Assembly (NCBI RefSeq): GCF_000746825.1
Contig: NZ_JQIV01000006.1
Location: 1,790,784-1,854,783 of the forward strand
DNA: 64,000 bases
Direction of reading: 5' to 3'
DNA from: Carnobacterium inhibens subsp. inhibens DSM 13024
GTDB lineage: Bacteria; Bacillota; Bacilli; Lactobacillales; Carnobacteriaceae
The notes below the pieces were generated by a model. The model worked only from the letters and a program-made list of their open reading frames with translations, did no database searches and was not told where the DNA came from. The translations under genes were made by a program, and so were the position numbers. Below are positions 54,854 to 63,816 of the stretch, piece after piece (within the stretch, counting starts at the first letter, position 1; each line of letters begins with the position of its first letter).

Positions 54854-56002
54854 ATGAAGAAAACATTTGTGGTGGCACCTGATTCTTTTAAAGAAAGCAT
54901 GAGCGCAAAAGAAGCCTGTGAAGCAATGGCTAGAGGAATCAAGAAAGTTTTTACAGATGCGGAGATCAAACTTGTTCCTATGGCTGATGGTGGCGAAGGA
55001 ACAGTGGATTCGTTAGTAGATGCAACACAAGGAAGAAGGATCGAAGTTGAAGTATCTGGACCGATTTTCCAAGAAAAAGTAACAGCATATTATGGCATTT
55101 TAGGTGACTGCAAAACGGCTGTTATTGAAATGGCGAAAGCAAATGGGATCGAACTGTTAGCAAAAGAGCGACGAAATCCACTCATCACGTCTACATATGG
55201 TACGGGTGAATTAATCAAAGCAGCTCTTGATGAAGGTGTAGAAAAAATTATTATTGGAATTGGCGGCAGTGTAACAAACGACGGCGGAGCTGGAATGGCT
55301 GAAGCGTTAGGTGTGAAATTTCTAGATCAAAATGGACAACCCGTTCCTCAAGGAGGAGGATCTTTAAATCTTTTAGCTTCAATTGATACTTCTGAACTAG
55401 ACCCCCGCATAAAAGATATTGAAATAGAAATTGCTAGTGATGTTACGAATCCTTTGACAGGTGAACATGGGGCTTCTAATGTTTTTGGTCCTCAAAAGGG
55501 AGCTACTCCTGAAATGGTAGAACAGTTAGATGCTAATTTGAAACACTACGCACAGATTATTCAAAGAGATGTTCAAAAAACAATTGAACACTTACCTGGA
55601 TCTGGAGCAGCAGGTGGTTTAGGTGCTGGTTTACTTGCTTTTACCAATGCAATATTAAAACCTGGCATTGATATTGTTATCGAAATCAATGAATTAGAAG
55701 CACATATTGCTGGTGCAGATTTTGTTTTTACAGGTGAAGGAGGAATGGATTTCCAAACTAAATTTGGCAAAGCACCATATGGAGTTGCAAAAGTTGCAAA
55801 ACACTACCAAAAACCAGTCTTTGCTTGTGCTGGGTATGTCGGAAAAGATGTAGAAGTGCTTTATGATGAAGGAATGACGGCAATTTTTGGTATTATGGCA
55901 AAAGCAGAACCAATTGAGGAAGCTTTGAAAAACGGAGAATCAAATCTAGAACGAACTTGTGAAAACATTGCTCGAATATTATATTTGGCCAATGGTATAT
56001 AG
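54854..56002 (+). CDS. glxK: Glycerate 2-kinase (GarK/GlxK type)
   Basis: About 382 residues. The opening FVVAPDSFKESMSAKEACEAM with LVPMADGGEGTVD (about 40-52), and IGIGGSVTNDGGAGMAEALG near residue 140, are diagnostic of this glycerate kinase family, as is GSGAAGGLGAGLLAF and FTGEGGMDFQT. It phosphorylates glycerate with ATP to phosphoglycerate, feeding glycolysis. It directly follows the GntP permease (25 bases) and precedes a terminator and CdaR gene, forming a complete module for uptake, activation and control. GAGG precedes the ATG. Confidence 0.94.
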   Translation: MKKTFVVAPDSFKESMSAKEACEAMARGIKKVFTDAEIKLVPMADGGEGTVDSLVDATQGRRIEVEVSGPIFQEKVTAYYGILGDCKTAVIEMAKANGIELLAKERRNPLITSTYGTGELIKAALDEGVEKIIIGIGGSVTNDGGAGMAEALGVKFLDQNGQPVPQGGGSLNLLASIDTSELDPRIKDIEIEIASDVTNPLTGEHGASNVFGPQKGATPEMVEQLDANLKHYAQIIQRDVQKTIEHLPGSGAAGGLGAGLLAFTNAILKPGIDIVIEINELEAHIAGADFVFTGEGGMDFQTKFGKAPYGVAKVAKHYQKPVFACAGYVGKDVEVLYDEGMTAIFGIMAKAEPIEEALKNGESNLERTCENIARILYLANGI

Positions 56003-56083
56003 TCCTGATTTAGGAATAAAATAAACAGAAAACTTGATATTTTAAGTCTAAAGTAAGATACTTTAACGTATATGTCGGTCAAG

Positions 56084-56122
56084 AACCAGTTTAGAAGTTG
56101 TCATTTCTAAACTGGTTTTTGC
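56084..56122 (+). terminator. Terminator between glycerate kinase and cdaR
   Basis: AACCAGTTTAGAA (56084-56096) pairs exactly with TTCTAAACTGGTT (56105-56117), followed by TTT. It ends about ten bases before the cdaR frame, so the regulator is either made by read-through or uses a promoter inside the upstream gene. Confidence 0.8.
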
Positions 56123-56131
56123 ATAGAAAAG

Positions 56132-57151
56132 GTGGCAGAGGGGCAGTTGTTAACTAAAAAACAAGCTAGTTTAATCGTCAGCAAGCTGATGGGAGATATC
56201 CCTTATAACATTAATATTATGAATGATTTAGGGATCATTATTGCAAGTGGCGACAGTAATCGGATAGGAACTTCGCATAGAGCAGCTGAACGAGCGATCA
56301 AAGAAAAAAAGATCATTGAAGTTTACCATGATACGCATCTAGAGAAAAAAGGAACCAATGAGCCAATCATTTATGAAGATAAAATAATTGGAGTGGTGGG
56401 CATCACAGGTGAACCTGACGAAGTTCGCCCGTTTACAAAAATTGTCAAGACTGTTTCCCTTTTGCTTATTGAAGAACTAAATATTTATAAGCAAAAAGAG
56501 GAAGATAGAGTTGCGAAGAAAGCTTTTTTGAAGCAGTTAATAGATTCGGATGGCGTATATACAGAATCATTAAAAAAAGAAGCAAGGGAAAACTATAAAT
56601 TAGAACTAGGAAAGCTGTATTATGGAGTTTTTGCTGAAGGAAAAGACGTTTTACGGTCAGTTGCCTATAAGAAAGAAGTATTTGCATGGCATGAAGGATA
56701 TATAATTTTTTTAGAAACGCTGGAACCAATAACTACAAGGAATGATGAGCTGATTATTATCAGTACACATGAAAAAAATATTGGACTTATTCTTCAAAAT
56801 ATCAAACAAACACATTTGATGCTTTCCTTTTTTAAATGGAAGAAAAAAGGAATCGAACGAACGGATACTTATTATTTAGCTAATTTATTTTCATTTTCTA
56901 TTCCGCCAAATCAGGATCTTTTGAAAAAAATAAAAGAAGCAGCGCCAGAATATGCAGAAACATTAGTTTGTTTTGCACGAAATAATAAGAGCATCAACGA
57001 TACTTCATTGGAACTTCATATTCACAGAAATACATTGAATTATAGAATTCAAAAGATAGAAGAGATAACGGGAAGAAATCCTCGTATTTGGTATGAATTA
57101 TGGGAGCTGTTTTATCATTTTGCTTATCATTTCATGAATGAGGAAGATTAA
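56132..57151 (+). CDS. cdaR: CdaR family transcriptional regulator (sugar diacid/glycerate)
   Basis: About 339 residues. The N-terminal diacid-recognition domain (about 5-140) shows LTKKQASLIVSKLMGDIPYNINIMND and IIIASGDSNRIGTSH, with GVVGITGEPDEVRPF. The C-terminal PucR/CdaR-type helix-turn-helix lies near 290-335 (NDTSLELHIHRNTLNYRIQKIEEITG). Such proteins activate genes for glycerate, glucarate or galactarate when the acid is bound. It lies next to its probable targets. The start is not settled: GTG at 56132 has only AAAAGG nearby, and TTG at 56147 follows GAGGGG closely. Confidence 0.88.
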   Translation: MAEGQLLTKKQASLIVSKLMGDIPYNINIMNDLGIIIASGDSNRIGTSHRAAERAIKEKKIIEVYHDTHLEKKGTNEPIIYEDKIIGVVGITGEPDEVRPFTKIVKTVSLLLIEELNIYKQKEEDRVAKKAFLKQLIDSDGVYTESLKKEARENYKLELGKLYYGVFAEGKDVLRSVAYKKEVFAWHEGYIIFLETLEPITTRNDELIIISTHEKNIGLILQNIKQTHLMLSFFKWKKKGIERTDTYYLANLFSFSIPPNQDLLKKIKEAAPEYAETLVCFARNNKSINDTSLELHIHRNTLNYRIQKIEEITGRNPRIWYELWELFYHFAYHFMNEED

Positions 57152-57169
57152 AGAAAGGACTAGATTTAT

Positions 57170-57772
57170 TTGACTTTAAATTACTTAGAACAATATAGGA
57201 GATTGCTTTCAATAGCTGAGGCAGGAATATTTTATGGGAAAGATCCATTTGATAAAGAACGTTATGAAGAATTACAAAAGCTGTCATTGAATTTAATAAG
57301 CCATTTGGGAAATGAACCAATTGAAAAGTTGGAAAATATTATAGATTCTAGTGAAGGATACCCTACTCCTAAAATTGATGTTAGAGCGTTTATCAAGAAA
57401 GAGAATAAAATATTGCTTGTAGAAGATTTGACGACAAAAGAGTGGGCATTGCCTGGGGGTTATGCAGAAGTCGGATTAACACCCAAAGAAAATATTATAA
57501 AAGAAGTAATGGAGGAAACGGGCTTAATTGTGGAAGATTGTGTGTTGATTGCTGTAGTTGATACAAACTTACGAAAGGATATCCCTCAGATGTTTCAGTA
57601 TTATAAACTGGTATTTTATTGTACAGTTACGGGCGGAATATTTAAAGAAAACATCGAAACTTCTGACGTAGATTTTTTTGACTTAGATAATCTACCTAAA
57701 TTATCGTTAAATAGAACAACTAAAGAACAATTAATGGAATTATCGAATAGTACAAATGTTTATTGTGACTGA
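57170..57772 (+). CDS. Nudix hydrolase with N-terminal NUDIX_N-like domain
   Basis: About 200 residues. The first 60 residues are a helical NUDIX_N2-like domain (LEQYRRLLSIAEAGIFYGKDPFDKERYEEL), then the Nudix core with WALPGGYAEVGLTPKENI, then KEVMEETGL. EExGL is intact; the first Glu of the motif is Leu, normal for this subgroup. Members cleave ADP-ribose or similar compounds. The TTG start follows AAAGGAC by nine bases. It starts only 18 bases after cdaR, so it may be cotranscribed with it, but no link in function is clear. A strong terminator follows. Confidence 0.87.
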   Translation: MTLNYLEQYRRLLSIAEAGIFYGKDPFDKERYEELQKLSLNLISHLGNEPIEKLENIIDSSEGYPTPKIDVRAFIKKENKILLVEDLTTKEWALPGGYAEVGLTPKENIIKEVMEETGLIVEDCVLIAVVDTNLRKDIPQMFQYYKLVFYCTVTGGIFKENIETSDVDFFDLDNLPKLSLNRTTKEQLMELSNSTNVYCD

Positions 57773-57801
57773 TTGTTTTATTGTATTGTTATTTAAATGA
57801 T

Positions 57802-57846
57802 TAAAGAGAAAGACTGCCTTTATAGTTTAGGGCGGTCTTTCTCTTT
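57802..57846 (+). terminator. Terminator after the Nudix gene
   Basis: AAAGAGAAAGAC (57802-57813) pairs with GTCTTTCTCTTT (57835-57846), with GCC/GGC inside. A smaller hairpin (CCAACTAA/TTAGTTGG, 57856-57883) at the end of the convergent arsR-type gene acts on the other strand. Confidence 0.83.
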
Positions 57847-57876
57847 GGGTAATAAACCAACTAAAATGCTGTAAAG

Positions 57877-58188
57877 TTAGTTGGATTCTTTACTATGTGT
57901 GATAACTTGTTCTAATAGATTAAAAACATGGTCGTCATCTAAACTATAAAAAATGGTTTTTCCGTCTCTTCTAGTTTTAACTAAATGAGCTTTCTTTAGT
58001 GCATTTAATTTATGAGAAACAGCGGATTGTTCCATATTTATTAAATTAGTGATTTCTCCTACACTTAATTCTTGGTCTTTTAATAAATAGATTATGGAAA
58101 GTCTAGCTTCATTTTGTAAAATTTTGAATATTTTACTAACGGATGTAAGTGTTTCTGGATCTAAAATAGATGGTTCTTTATTTGCCAT
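57877..58188 (-). CDS. ArsR/SmtB family metal-sensing repressor (CadC/CzrA-like)
   Basis: About 103 residues. The winged helix-turn-helix contains SVGEITNLINMEQSAVSHKLNALKKAHLVKTRRDGKTIFYSL. The last helix carries D-D-D-H, then His eleven residues after that His, then Glu three further: the alpha5 zinc-site pattern of SmtB and CzrA (Asp, His, His, His/Glu). The N-terminal Cys ligands of CadC are missing, so zinc or cobalt sensing is favoured over cadmium/lead. The ATG at 58188 follows AAGGAGG. It is divergent from a metal-exporting ATPase with an operator-like palindrome between them, which it probably represses. Confidence 0.9.
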   Translation of the reverse strand: MANKEPSILDPETLTSVSKIFKILQNEARLSIIYLLKDQELSVGEITNLINMEQSAVSHKLNALKKAHLVKTRRDGKTIFYSLDDDHVFNLLEQVITHSKESN

Positions 58189-58293
58189 GATTAACCTCCT
58201 TGGATACATGAAGTAAGTCTCATGTGTTAAGGATAGCACGCTTTTTTCTAAAAGCAAGTAGTGTAAAGGTAGTTTTAAACCGGCCTAATCTTG

Positions 58294-58354
58294 TTGACTT
58301 TATTCTTATGCGTGGTATACTTTTTTTGAAACATATGAATAAAATATCATATGT
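58294..58354 (+). promoter_or_regulatory. Promoter and ArsR-type operator of the metal ATPase gene
   Basis: TTGACT (58294-58299) and TATACT (58316-58321) are 16 bases apart. Ten bases downstream, ACATATGA-ATAAAATA-TCATATGT (58331-58354) is a perfect 8-8-8 palindrome with the ATATGAA...ATCATAT look of SmtB/CzrA operators, covering the transcript start. Confidence 0.7.
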
Positions 58355-58400
58355 AAAACAGAGTTATTACGATTTAGAAATAAGTACAGGAGGAATTTTT

Positions 58401-60584
58401 ATGTCTGAAGAAAAGAAACGCCATGAATGGATACTTGAGGGTATAGATTGTGCAAATTGTGCTAATAAGATTGAAAATGGCGTATCAAAAATTGAAGGCG
58501 TCACAAACAGCAATGCTAATTATATGACAAAGACCCTTAGTTTTGATGTTGACGAACAAAAAGAGTTGAACATTCTGCCAGTCATCAAATCAAAAATAAA
58601 TAAACTAGAACCTGATGTAACGTTGCTCTCTAAATCAACTAAGCTTCCAATTGGAAAAGATGGTCGTGCATCAGATAAAAATAAAGGAACAAGCCATCTA
58701 GAAGACTCACATCATTCACACGATCATAGTCATGAAGAAGGCAATGTGAAAACTACTATTAGTCGGTTGGTCCTTTCTTTGCTTTTATTACTGGCTGCGA
58801 ATTTTGTACCTATGAATGAAATAGTGTCCTTAGGATTATTTGTGGCAGCTTATCTTGTAGCCGGATACGATGTGGTCTGGAGAGCCATCAAAAACATGTT
58901 CAATGGACAACTGTTTGATGAGAATTTTTTGATGACTATCGCTACGATAAGTGCTTTTTATATTCAGGAATATCCAGAAGCGGTAGCCGTTATGCTCTTT
59001 TATCAAGTAGGAGAAATTTTCCAAGATATCGCCGTTAGTAGATCACGACGCTCGATTGCTGATTTGATGGATATAAGACCGGACTATGCAAATCTAAAGC
59101 TAGCAGATGGCAGCACGCGCAGCGTATCGCCAGACACGATTAGAGTTGGCGATACGATTGTCATACGGCCAGGAGAAAAGGTTCCTTTAGATGGGGAAAT
59201 CATTACTGGAACGTCATCAATGGATACTTCTGCATTAACGGGTGAGTCTGTTCCTAGGAGTGTGGCAGTAAAGGACAGTGTATTGAGTGGATTTATCAAT
59301 AAAAATGGTCTAATTGAAGTGAAAGTTGAGAAGCTTTTTTCTGAATCAACAGTTACAAAAATCCTTGATTTAGTAGAAAATGCAAGCGGTCGAAAAGCTC
59401 CAACTGAAAACTTTATTACGAAGTTTGCGCGTTACTATACACCCGTTGTTGTTATTCTGGCTTTAGTGCTAGCGATTATTCCTCCACTAGTTTTTCCAGA
59501 GGCTACATTTAATGAATGGATCTATCGAGCAAGTATTTTCCTTGTTATTTCTTGTCCGTGTGCATTGGTTGTATCAATTCCTGTGGGCTTCTTTGGTGGG
59601 ATTGGAGCAGCTTCAAAAAAAGGAATTTTAGTGAAAGGAAGCAACTTCTTAGAAGGATTGAATGATATTAAATACGTCATTATGGATAAGACTGGAACGT
59701 TAACAAAGGGTAAATTTGAAATTACGGATATTCAGCCTGTAAACGGATGGAATAAACACCAATTATTAGAATTAGCTGCATATGCTGAAACTCATTCTTC
59801 ACATCCAATTGCTGATTCAATTAAAGAAAAATATGAAGAACAAATTGATGAGAACCGAATCACGGAATATAAGGATATTTCAGGCCATGGTATCCAAGCA
59901 ATAGTAGATGGGAAAGAAGTATTGGCAGGAAATGCAAAATTAATGCAAAAATACAACATTTCATTCACTGAATCAACTAAAATTGGAACCATTATTTATA
60001 TAGCTGTCGATAAAGAGTATGCTGGTCATATTTTGATTGCAGACGCAATCAAGGAAGATGCTGCTGCAGGAATAGCATTAATGAAAGAAAAAGGCGTACA
60101 GCACGTTATTATGCTAACGGGAGACTCAAAATCAGTAGGGGAAGCCGTTGCTAAAGAATTAGGAATTGACGAGTTCTATGCAGAGCTTTTACCACAAGAT
60201 AAAGTAGATAAAATGGAAGAGATTATGGCACGCAAAGGTCCAAAAGAAAAAGTAGCTTTTGTTGGTGACGGAATCAATGATACCCCTGTACTTGCCCGTT
60301 CAGATATAGGGATCGCAATGGGAGGATTAGGTTCAGACGCAGCAATTGAAGCAGCTGATGTCGTTATAATGGACGATAAACCATCTAAAATTGGAACAGT
60401 CATGCAAGTCGCAAAAGATACTCGAAGAATTGTATGGCAAAATATAATTTTAGCCCTTGCAGTAAAAGGTTTTTTCTTAATACTAGGAGCATTTGGCTTT
60501 GCAACCATGTGGGAAGCTGTTTTTGCAGATGTTGGCGTAACGGTTATTGCCGTTATAAACTCAATGCGAGTACTAAAAAAATAA
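58401..60584 (+). CDS. cadA: Cd/Zn-exporting P1B-type ATPase
   Basis: About 727 residues. An N-terminal heavy-metal domain has the Cys pair in GIDCANCANKIE (Cys17 and Cys20). A His-rich linker follows near residues 97-113 (SHHSHDHSHEEG). Eight membrane segments are expected. The CPC triad in ISCPCALVVSIP (about 385) marks the ion path, DKTGTLTKGK (about 428) has the phosphorylated Asp, then HSSHPIADS and VAFVGDGINDTPVLARSD. ATP-driven export of Zn, Cd or Pb is standard for this subgroup. The ATG at 58401 follows AGGAGG. Controlled by the divergent SmtB-type regulator. Confidence 0.94.
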   Translation: MSEEKKRHEWILEGIDCANCANKIENGVSKIEGVTNSNANYMTKTLSFDVDEQKELNILPVIKSKINKLEPDVTLLSKSTKLPIGKDGRASDKNKGTSHLEDSHHSHDHSHEEGNVKTTISRLVLSLLLLLAANFVPMNEIVSLGLFVAAYLVAGYDVVWRAIKNMFNGQLFDENFLMTIATISAFYIQEYPEAVAVMLFYQVGEIFQDIAVSRSRRSIADLMDIRPDYANLKLADGSTRSVSPDTIRVGDTIVIRPGEKVPLDGEIITGTSSMDTSALTGESVPRSVAVKDSVLSGFINKNGLIEVKVEKLFSESTVTKILDLVENASGRKAPTENFITKFARYYTPVVVILALVLAIIPPLVFPEATFNEWIYRASIFLVISCPCALVVSIPVGFFGGIGAASKKGILVKGSNFLEGLNDIKYVIMDKTGTLTKGKFEITDIQPVNGWNKHQLLELAAYAETHSSHPIADSIKEKYEEQIDENRITEYKDISGHGIQAIVDGKEVLAGNAKLMQKYNISFTESTKIGTIIYIAVDKEYAGHILIADAIKEDAAAGIALMKEKGVQHVIMLTGDSKSVGEAVAKELGIDEFYAELLPQDKVDKMEEIMARKGPKEKVAFVGDGINDTPVLARSDIGIAMGGLGSDAAIEAADVVIMDDKPSKIGTVMQVAKDTRRIVWQNIILALAVKGFFLILGAFGFATMWEAVFADVGVTVIAVINSMRVLKK

Positions 60585-60600
60585 TTTAGTGTTGAATGAA

Positions 60601-60650
60601 AAGGTCGCCCTATAGAAATCTTCAAGTTTTCTATAGGGTGGCCTTATTTT
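60601..60650 (+). terminator. Terminator after cadA
   Basis: AAGGTCGCCCTATAGAAA (60601-60618) pairs with 60628-60645 with one G-U, followed by ATTTTTATTT. Confidence 0.85.
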
Positions 60651-60826
60651 TATTTGTACAGAAAATAAATAGGGTTATTTCAAAATCAAACCTTTTAAAA
60701 TAGCATATGTAAACCGCTGGTTGCTAAATATAAACGGCTGCGTTCTTTTTAAAATTAATTATTAACTATATTATTAAGTCATAAATTATGTAATCTAAGT
60801 TAGTCGTACAAAGTTTTATTACCGCT

Positions 60827-61030
60827 ACTCAAACGGAAAATAGATTTGAGTAAATCGAATTAAGTCTTATTGCGTCAACTCAAACGGAAAAAGGATTTGA
60901 GTTAGTCGAATTAAGCCGTATTGCGTCAACTCAAATAGAAAGCGGTTCTGAGTTAGTCAAATTAGAGCTCATTGCACTAACTCGAAATGGAAAGGCATCT
61001 GTTTTAGATGAACTAAGGCTCGTATTTAGT
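60827..61030 (+). repeat. Four tandem 51-bp units encoding a 17-residue periodic frame
   Basis: Units start at 60827, 60878, 60929 and 60980, each 51 bases. The first two are nearly identical, the third has diverged and the fourth is degenerate. Each opens with ACTCAAA and has TTTGAGT about 12 bases later, able to form a hairpin. In one frame the units read T-Q-T-E-K-G-F-E-L-V-E-L-S-R-I-A-S and variants, open except for a TAA in unit 1 and ending after the fourth. No start or ribosome site is present. From 61031 to 61357 no feature was found apart from AT-rich sequence. Confidence 0.75.
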
Positions 61031-61357
61031 CAAATGATTTTTCCTTCTTAGTGTCAAATTGGTCTATTTTCGAAATAGTAACGATCTATCTTAACAGTTA
61101 CGATAAGAAACATGCCCTAATAACTGTATTATTAAATGAAAGTATATACTATTTTGGTCGGTCTTTAGGTTATACTATTAACAATTAAAATATTTGAAAA
61201 TGATAAACTAAAGTGTGTTTCCAAATATATTGTTGATAGCTGTTTATTGTTATTATTTATTTGCTCCATTGTAGTAAATATACAGGCCTTTCACTAAAAA
61301 TTATTTTTATTGAATACTTAAATATATACTAAAACAGGTCTTAAAAGAAGGAGGTTT

Positions 61358-61927
61358 ATGAACTTGCAATACTATCATTTAGTAACAAGAAAACCGATGC
61401 ATGTTGGTCAAAAAATTGTTTTTGATAAAACTCATAAAAATCGACTGTATTCCTTTTTTTTAGATAATAATTTTAAAAATAAAACAAATGAGACCGTTGA
61501 TCAGATAATCCATCGTTTAGATTCATCGATTGATGATGTTGAATTATCATTTTTAAAAAACTCCCAATCTCATACTTCAAGAGCCATTAGAGAAGTCATT
61601 ACTGAAATGATTAGGTTAGAATATTTTCCGACGCTTCCTTCAAGGTTCGAATGTTTATATGGGTCTGATAGTCTGCAGGGTATATTTGAATGGAAAGAGT
61701 TGTTTGAATCCTATAACAGAGAGATTCTTCAAATTGTCAAATTAAAAACTTCTGGACCGATTTTTAAAGGAAACGCTGATTCCCTGCCGTCTTTAGAAAA
61801 TTGTTCTTTTTTAGAAAAAATCGATCAAGCAAAAGAGTACTGGAGTTCTCCTGCTGAAAATTATCTCACTGAAGTATTAATTGGTGGAGAAATTTTTGTG
61901 ACAGAAATTATTGAAGATTTTCAATAA
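61358..61927 (+). CDS. DUF2441 family protein
   Basis: About 189 residues, soluble. The opening YYHLVTRKPMHVGQKIVFDKTHKNRLYSFFLDN is the hallmark of DUF2441, found in Firmicutes; the later RAIREVITEMIRLEYFPTLPSRFECLY and WSSPAENYLTEVLIGGEIFV fit the same family. Its role is unknown. The pattern of a His-containing first strand and 'RxxCLY' region loosely recalls ADP-ribosyl or RNA 2'-phosphotransferase folds, but that is speculative. AAGGAGG precedes the ATG. An acetyltransferase gene follows by 63 bases and may be cotranscribed. Confidence 0.78.
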   Translation: MNLQYYHLVTRKPMHVGQKIVFDKTHKNRLYSFFLDNNFKNKTNETVDQIIHRLDSSIDDVELSFLKNSQSHTSRAIREVITEMIRLEYFPTLPSRFECLYGSDSLQGIFEWKELFESYNREILQIVKLKTSGPIFKGNADSLPSLENCSFLEKIDQAKEYWSSPAENYLTEVLIGGEIFVTEIIEDFQ

Positions 61928-61990
61928 AGATGACTTCATCTTAATATGTAAAAAAACTCAAAAATATGTCTTTTGAAAGGAATACACCTA

Positions 61991-62518
61991 ATGAAGAGTA
62001 TTGAATATCGTAAAATTACTGAAGAATATGCAATAGATCTACAGTTACCTAATGAACCCTTCAAAGTTTTTGGTCGTATGATCATTAACCGAAACAATGA
62101 GGAATGGTCTTATGAAACGGAGATGTTTGCAGAAGCCTATTATATGACTTTTCCAGAAGAAGAGTATAGTTTTGAAATGATTACTAGAAATGGATTTGTG
62201 CTAGGAGCTTATGAGAATGGAAACTGTATCGGTTTAGCCATTTTTCAAAATGATCCAGGTAAATATATGTATCTATACGATTTAAAAGTGAATAAAGAAT
62301 TTCGTAGAAAAGGAATTGCGGAAGAATTAATTTCTAGCGGTTTGAAATTAGTTCGAAGTTTAGGATACGCTGGAATTTATACGATTGGACAAGATAATAA
62401 TCTAGCAGCATGTAAGTTTTATTTAAAACAAAATTTTGTCATTGGTGGTTTGAATACAAATGATTACAAACACACAAAACAAGAAGGTAAGTCCAATATT
62501 TATTTTTACTTAGATTAA
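61991..62518 (+). CDS. GNAT acetyltransferase, SatA-like (streptothricin acetyltransferase family)
   Basis: About 175 residues. The acetyl-CoA site is MYLYDLKVNKEFRRKGIAEELI (about 86-107), with the R/Q-x-x-G-x-G/A loop as RRKGIA. The C-terminal part, with TIGQDNNLAACKFYLKQNFVIGGLNT, closely follows the streptothricin acetyltransferase group of SatA in Bacillus. Such enzymes acetylate the beta-lysine part of streptothricin. Broad GNAT similarity means another amine could be the substrate. The ATG at 61991 follows AAAGGA by eight bases; one at 61973 is less likely. Following DUF2441 by 63 bases. Confidence 0.82.
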   Translation: MKSIEYRKITEEYAIDLQLPNEPFKVFGRMIINRNNEEWSYETEMFAEAYYMTFPEEEYSFEMITRNGFVLGAYENGNCIGLAIFQNDPGKYMYLYDLKVNKEFRRKGIAEELISSGLKLVRSLGYAGIYTIGQDNNLAACKFYLKQNFVIGGLNTNDYKHTKQEGKSNIYFYLD

Positions 62519-62756
62519 AAAGTATTTTAAAACTATTTCGTTAAGAAAAAAGGATTTATAGTGAAATTAGTTATTTGTTTTGCTAAACGAATAGGTAATC
62601 ACTACATTAAGACTTAAACATAGAAAACTAATAGTCGTTTCTTTATAATGGAAATAATGATGAAAAAGTAACGAATGGAAATTTATTTGTTACCTAGTTA
62701 GTAGTATCAAGAATTAATACTAAAACTGTTTATATATATAAGGAGATGGAAAAATA

Positions 62757-63752
62757 GTGAGATTAAGTGTCTTAGATCAAGCACCGATAACCAGCGGAAA
62801 TACAGCTGCAGAAGCTTTATTAAAAGCTGAAGAATTGGCTATTTTAGCAGATGAATTAGGGTATACACGTATGTGGATGGCGGAACACCATGGCACGAAT
62901 GGTTATGCAAGTTCAGCGCCTGAGATTACAGCAGCGCATTTAGCAGCAAAAACAAAAAATATTCGAATCGGCACAGGCGGCGTTATGATGATGCATTATT
63001 CACCCTTGAAATTAGCGGAAGTTTTTAAAACGTTAAGTGCTTTCTCACCAGGAAGAATCGATTTTGGAGTAGGTCGTGCTCCAGGTGGCGACAATAATTC
63101 AATCTATGCTTTATCAGAAGGTCGTCAGCCTATGTTGGACAATATGTATGAAAAATTTGATACGGCATTAAAATTAATCAATGATGAAGTACCTGAAGAT
63201 CGATTATATAATCGAACAATTGCTACTCCTTCACACATTCAATTGCCTGAATCTTGGTTACTGGGTTCTAGTGGAAGTAGCGCACGAAAAGCCGCTCAAA
63301 TGGGAGTGGGTTATTCTTTTGCTCAATTCTTTATGGGTGGAATGACAAAAGATATCTTAGATGAATACAGAGTCAATTTTCAACCTTCTGCTTTTATGGA
63401 AAAACCGAACATCAATGTAGCGTATCTTGTGACGACAGCTGAAACTAGAGAAGAAGCAGAATATGAAGCTAAGCCACAAGATATTGCACGTCTATTGATG
63501 AGAAAAGGACAAATGGGTCAATTGCTGACACCTGAAGAAGCACAACATTATCCTTTAACCGAAATTGATCAATTAACGATAAAACAAGGACGCGAATTAC
63601 ATTTAGTAGGCACACCCAAAGAAATCGCTGCAAAATTATTAGAAGATCAAGAGAGGTATGGTTTTGATGAAGCGATGATCTGTAGTATTCCTCATTCACA
63701 AGAAAAACGATTAAATGTATACCGTTTATTAGCAAAAGAATTATTACAATAA
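62757..63752 (+). CDS. LLM-class flavin-dependent oxidoreductase (luciferase-like, MsnO8 group)
   Basis: About 331 residues, TIM barrel related to bacterial luciferase. Hallmarks: LSVLDQAPITSGNTAAEAL at the start, RMWMAEHHGTNGYASSAPEI near residues 38-57, RIGTGGVMMMHYSPLKLAEVFKTL and GRIDFGVGRAPGGD. These proteins use FMNH2 from a partner reductase to oxidise small molecules. The exact substrate is unknown. GTG start with AAGGAG about ten bases before. Monocistronic with a long terminator; a gap of 240 bases separates it from the acetyltransferase and shows nothing else. Confidence 0.9.
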   Translation: MRLSVLDQAPITSGNTAAEALLKAEELAILADELGYTRMWMAEHHGTNGYASSAPEITAAHLAAKTKNIRIGTGGVMMMHYSPLKLAEVFKTLSAFSPGRIDFGVGRAPGGDNNSIYALSEGRQPMLDNMYEKFDTALKLINDEVPEDRLYNRTIATPSHIQLPESWLLGSSGSSARKAAQMGVGYSFAQFFMGGMTKDILDEYRVNFQPSAFMEKPNINVAYLVTTAETREEAEYEAKPQDIARLLMRKGQMGQLLTPEEAQHYPLTEIDQLTIKQGRELHLVGTPKEIAAKLLEDQERYGFDEAMICSIPHSQEKRLNVYRLLAKELLQ

Positions 63753-63776
63753 AAGATAAAAAACAGAATATAATTT

Positions 63777-63816
63777 AAAAAAAGACATTATTTCCTAGGA
63801 AATAATGTCTTTTTTG
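63777..63816 (+). terminator. Palindromic terminator after the luciferase-like gene
   Basis: AAAAAAAGACATTATTTCCT and its complement meet at CCTAGG around 63796/63797 with no loop, and the second arm ends in a run of T. The last 180 bases of the window show no gene. Confidence 0.88.

Noticed and set aside
60827..61030. CRISPR array
   Set aside because: Units are contiguous 51-base tandem copies with no spacers, and no cas genes are present in the window.
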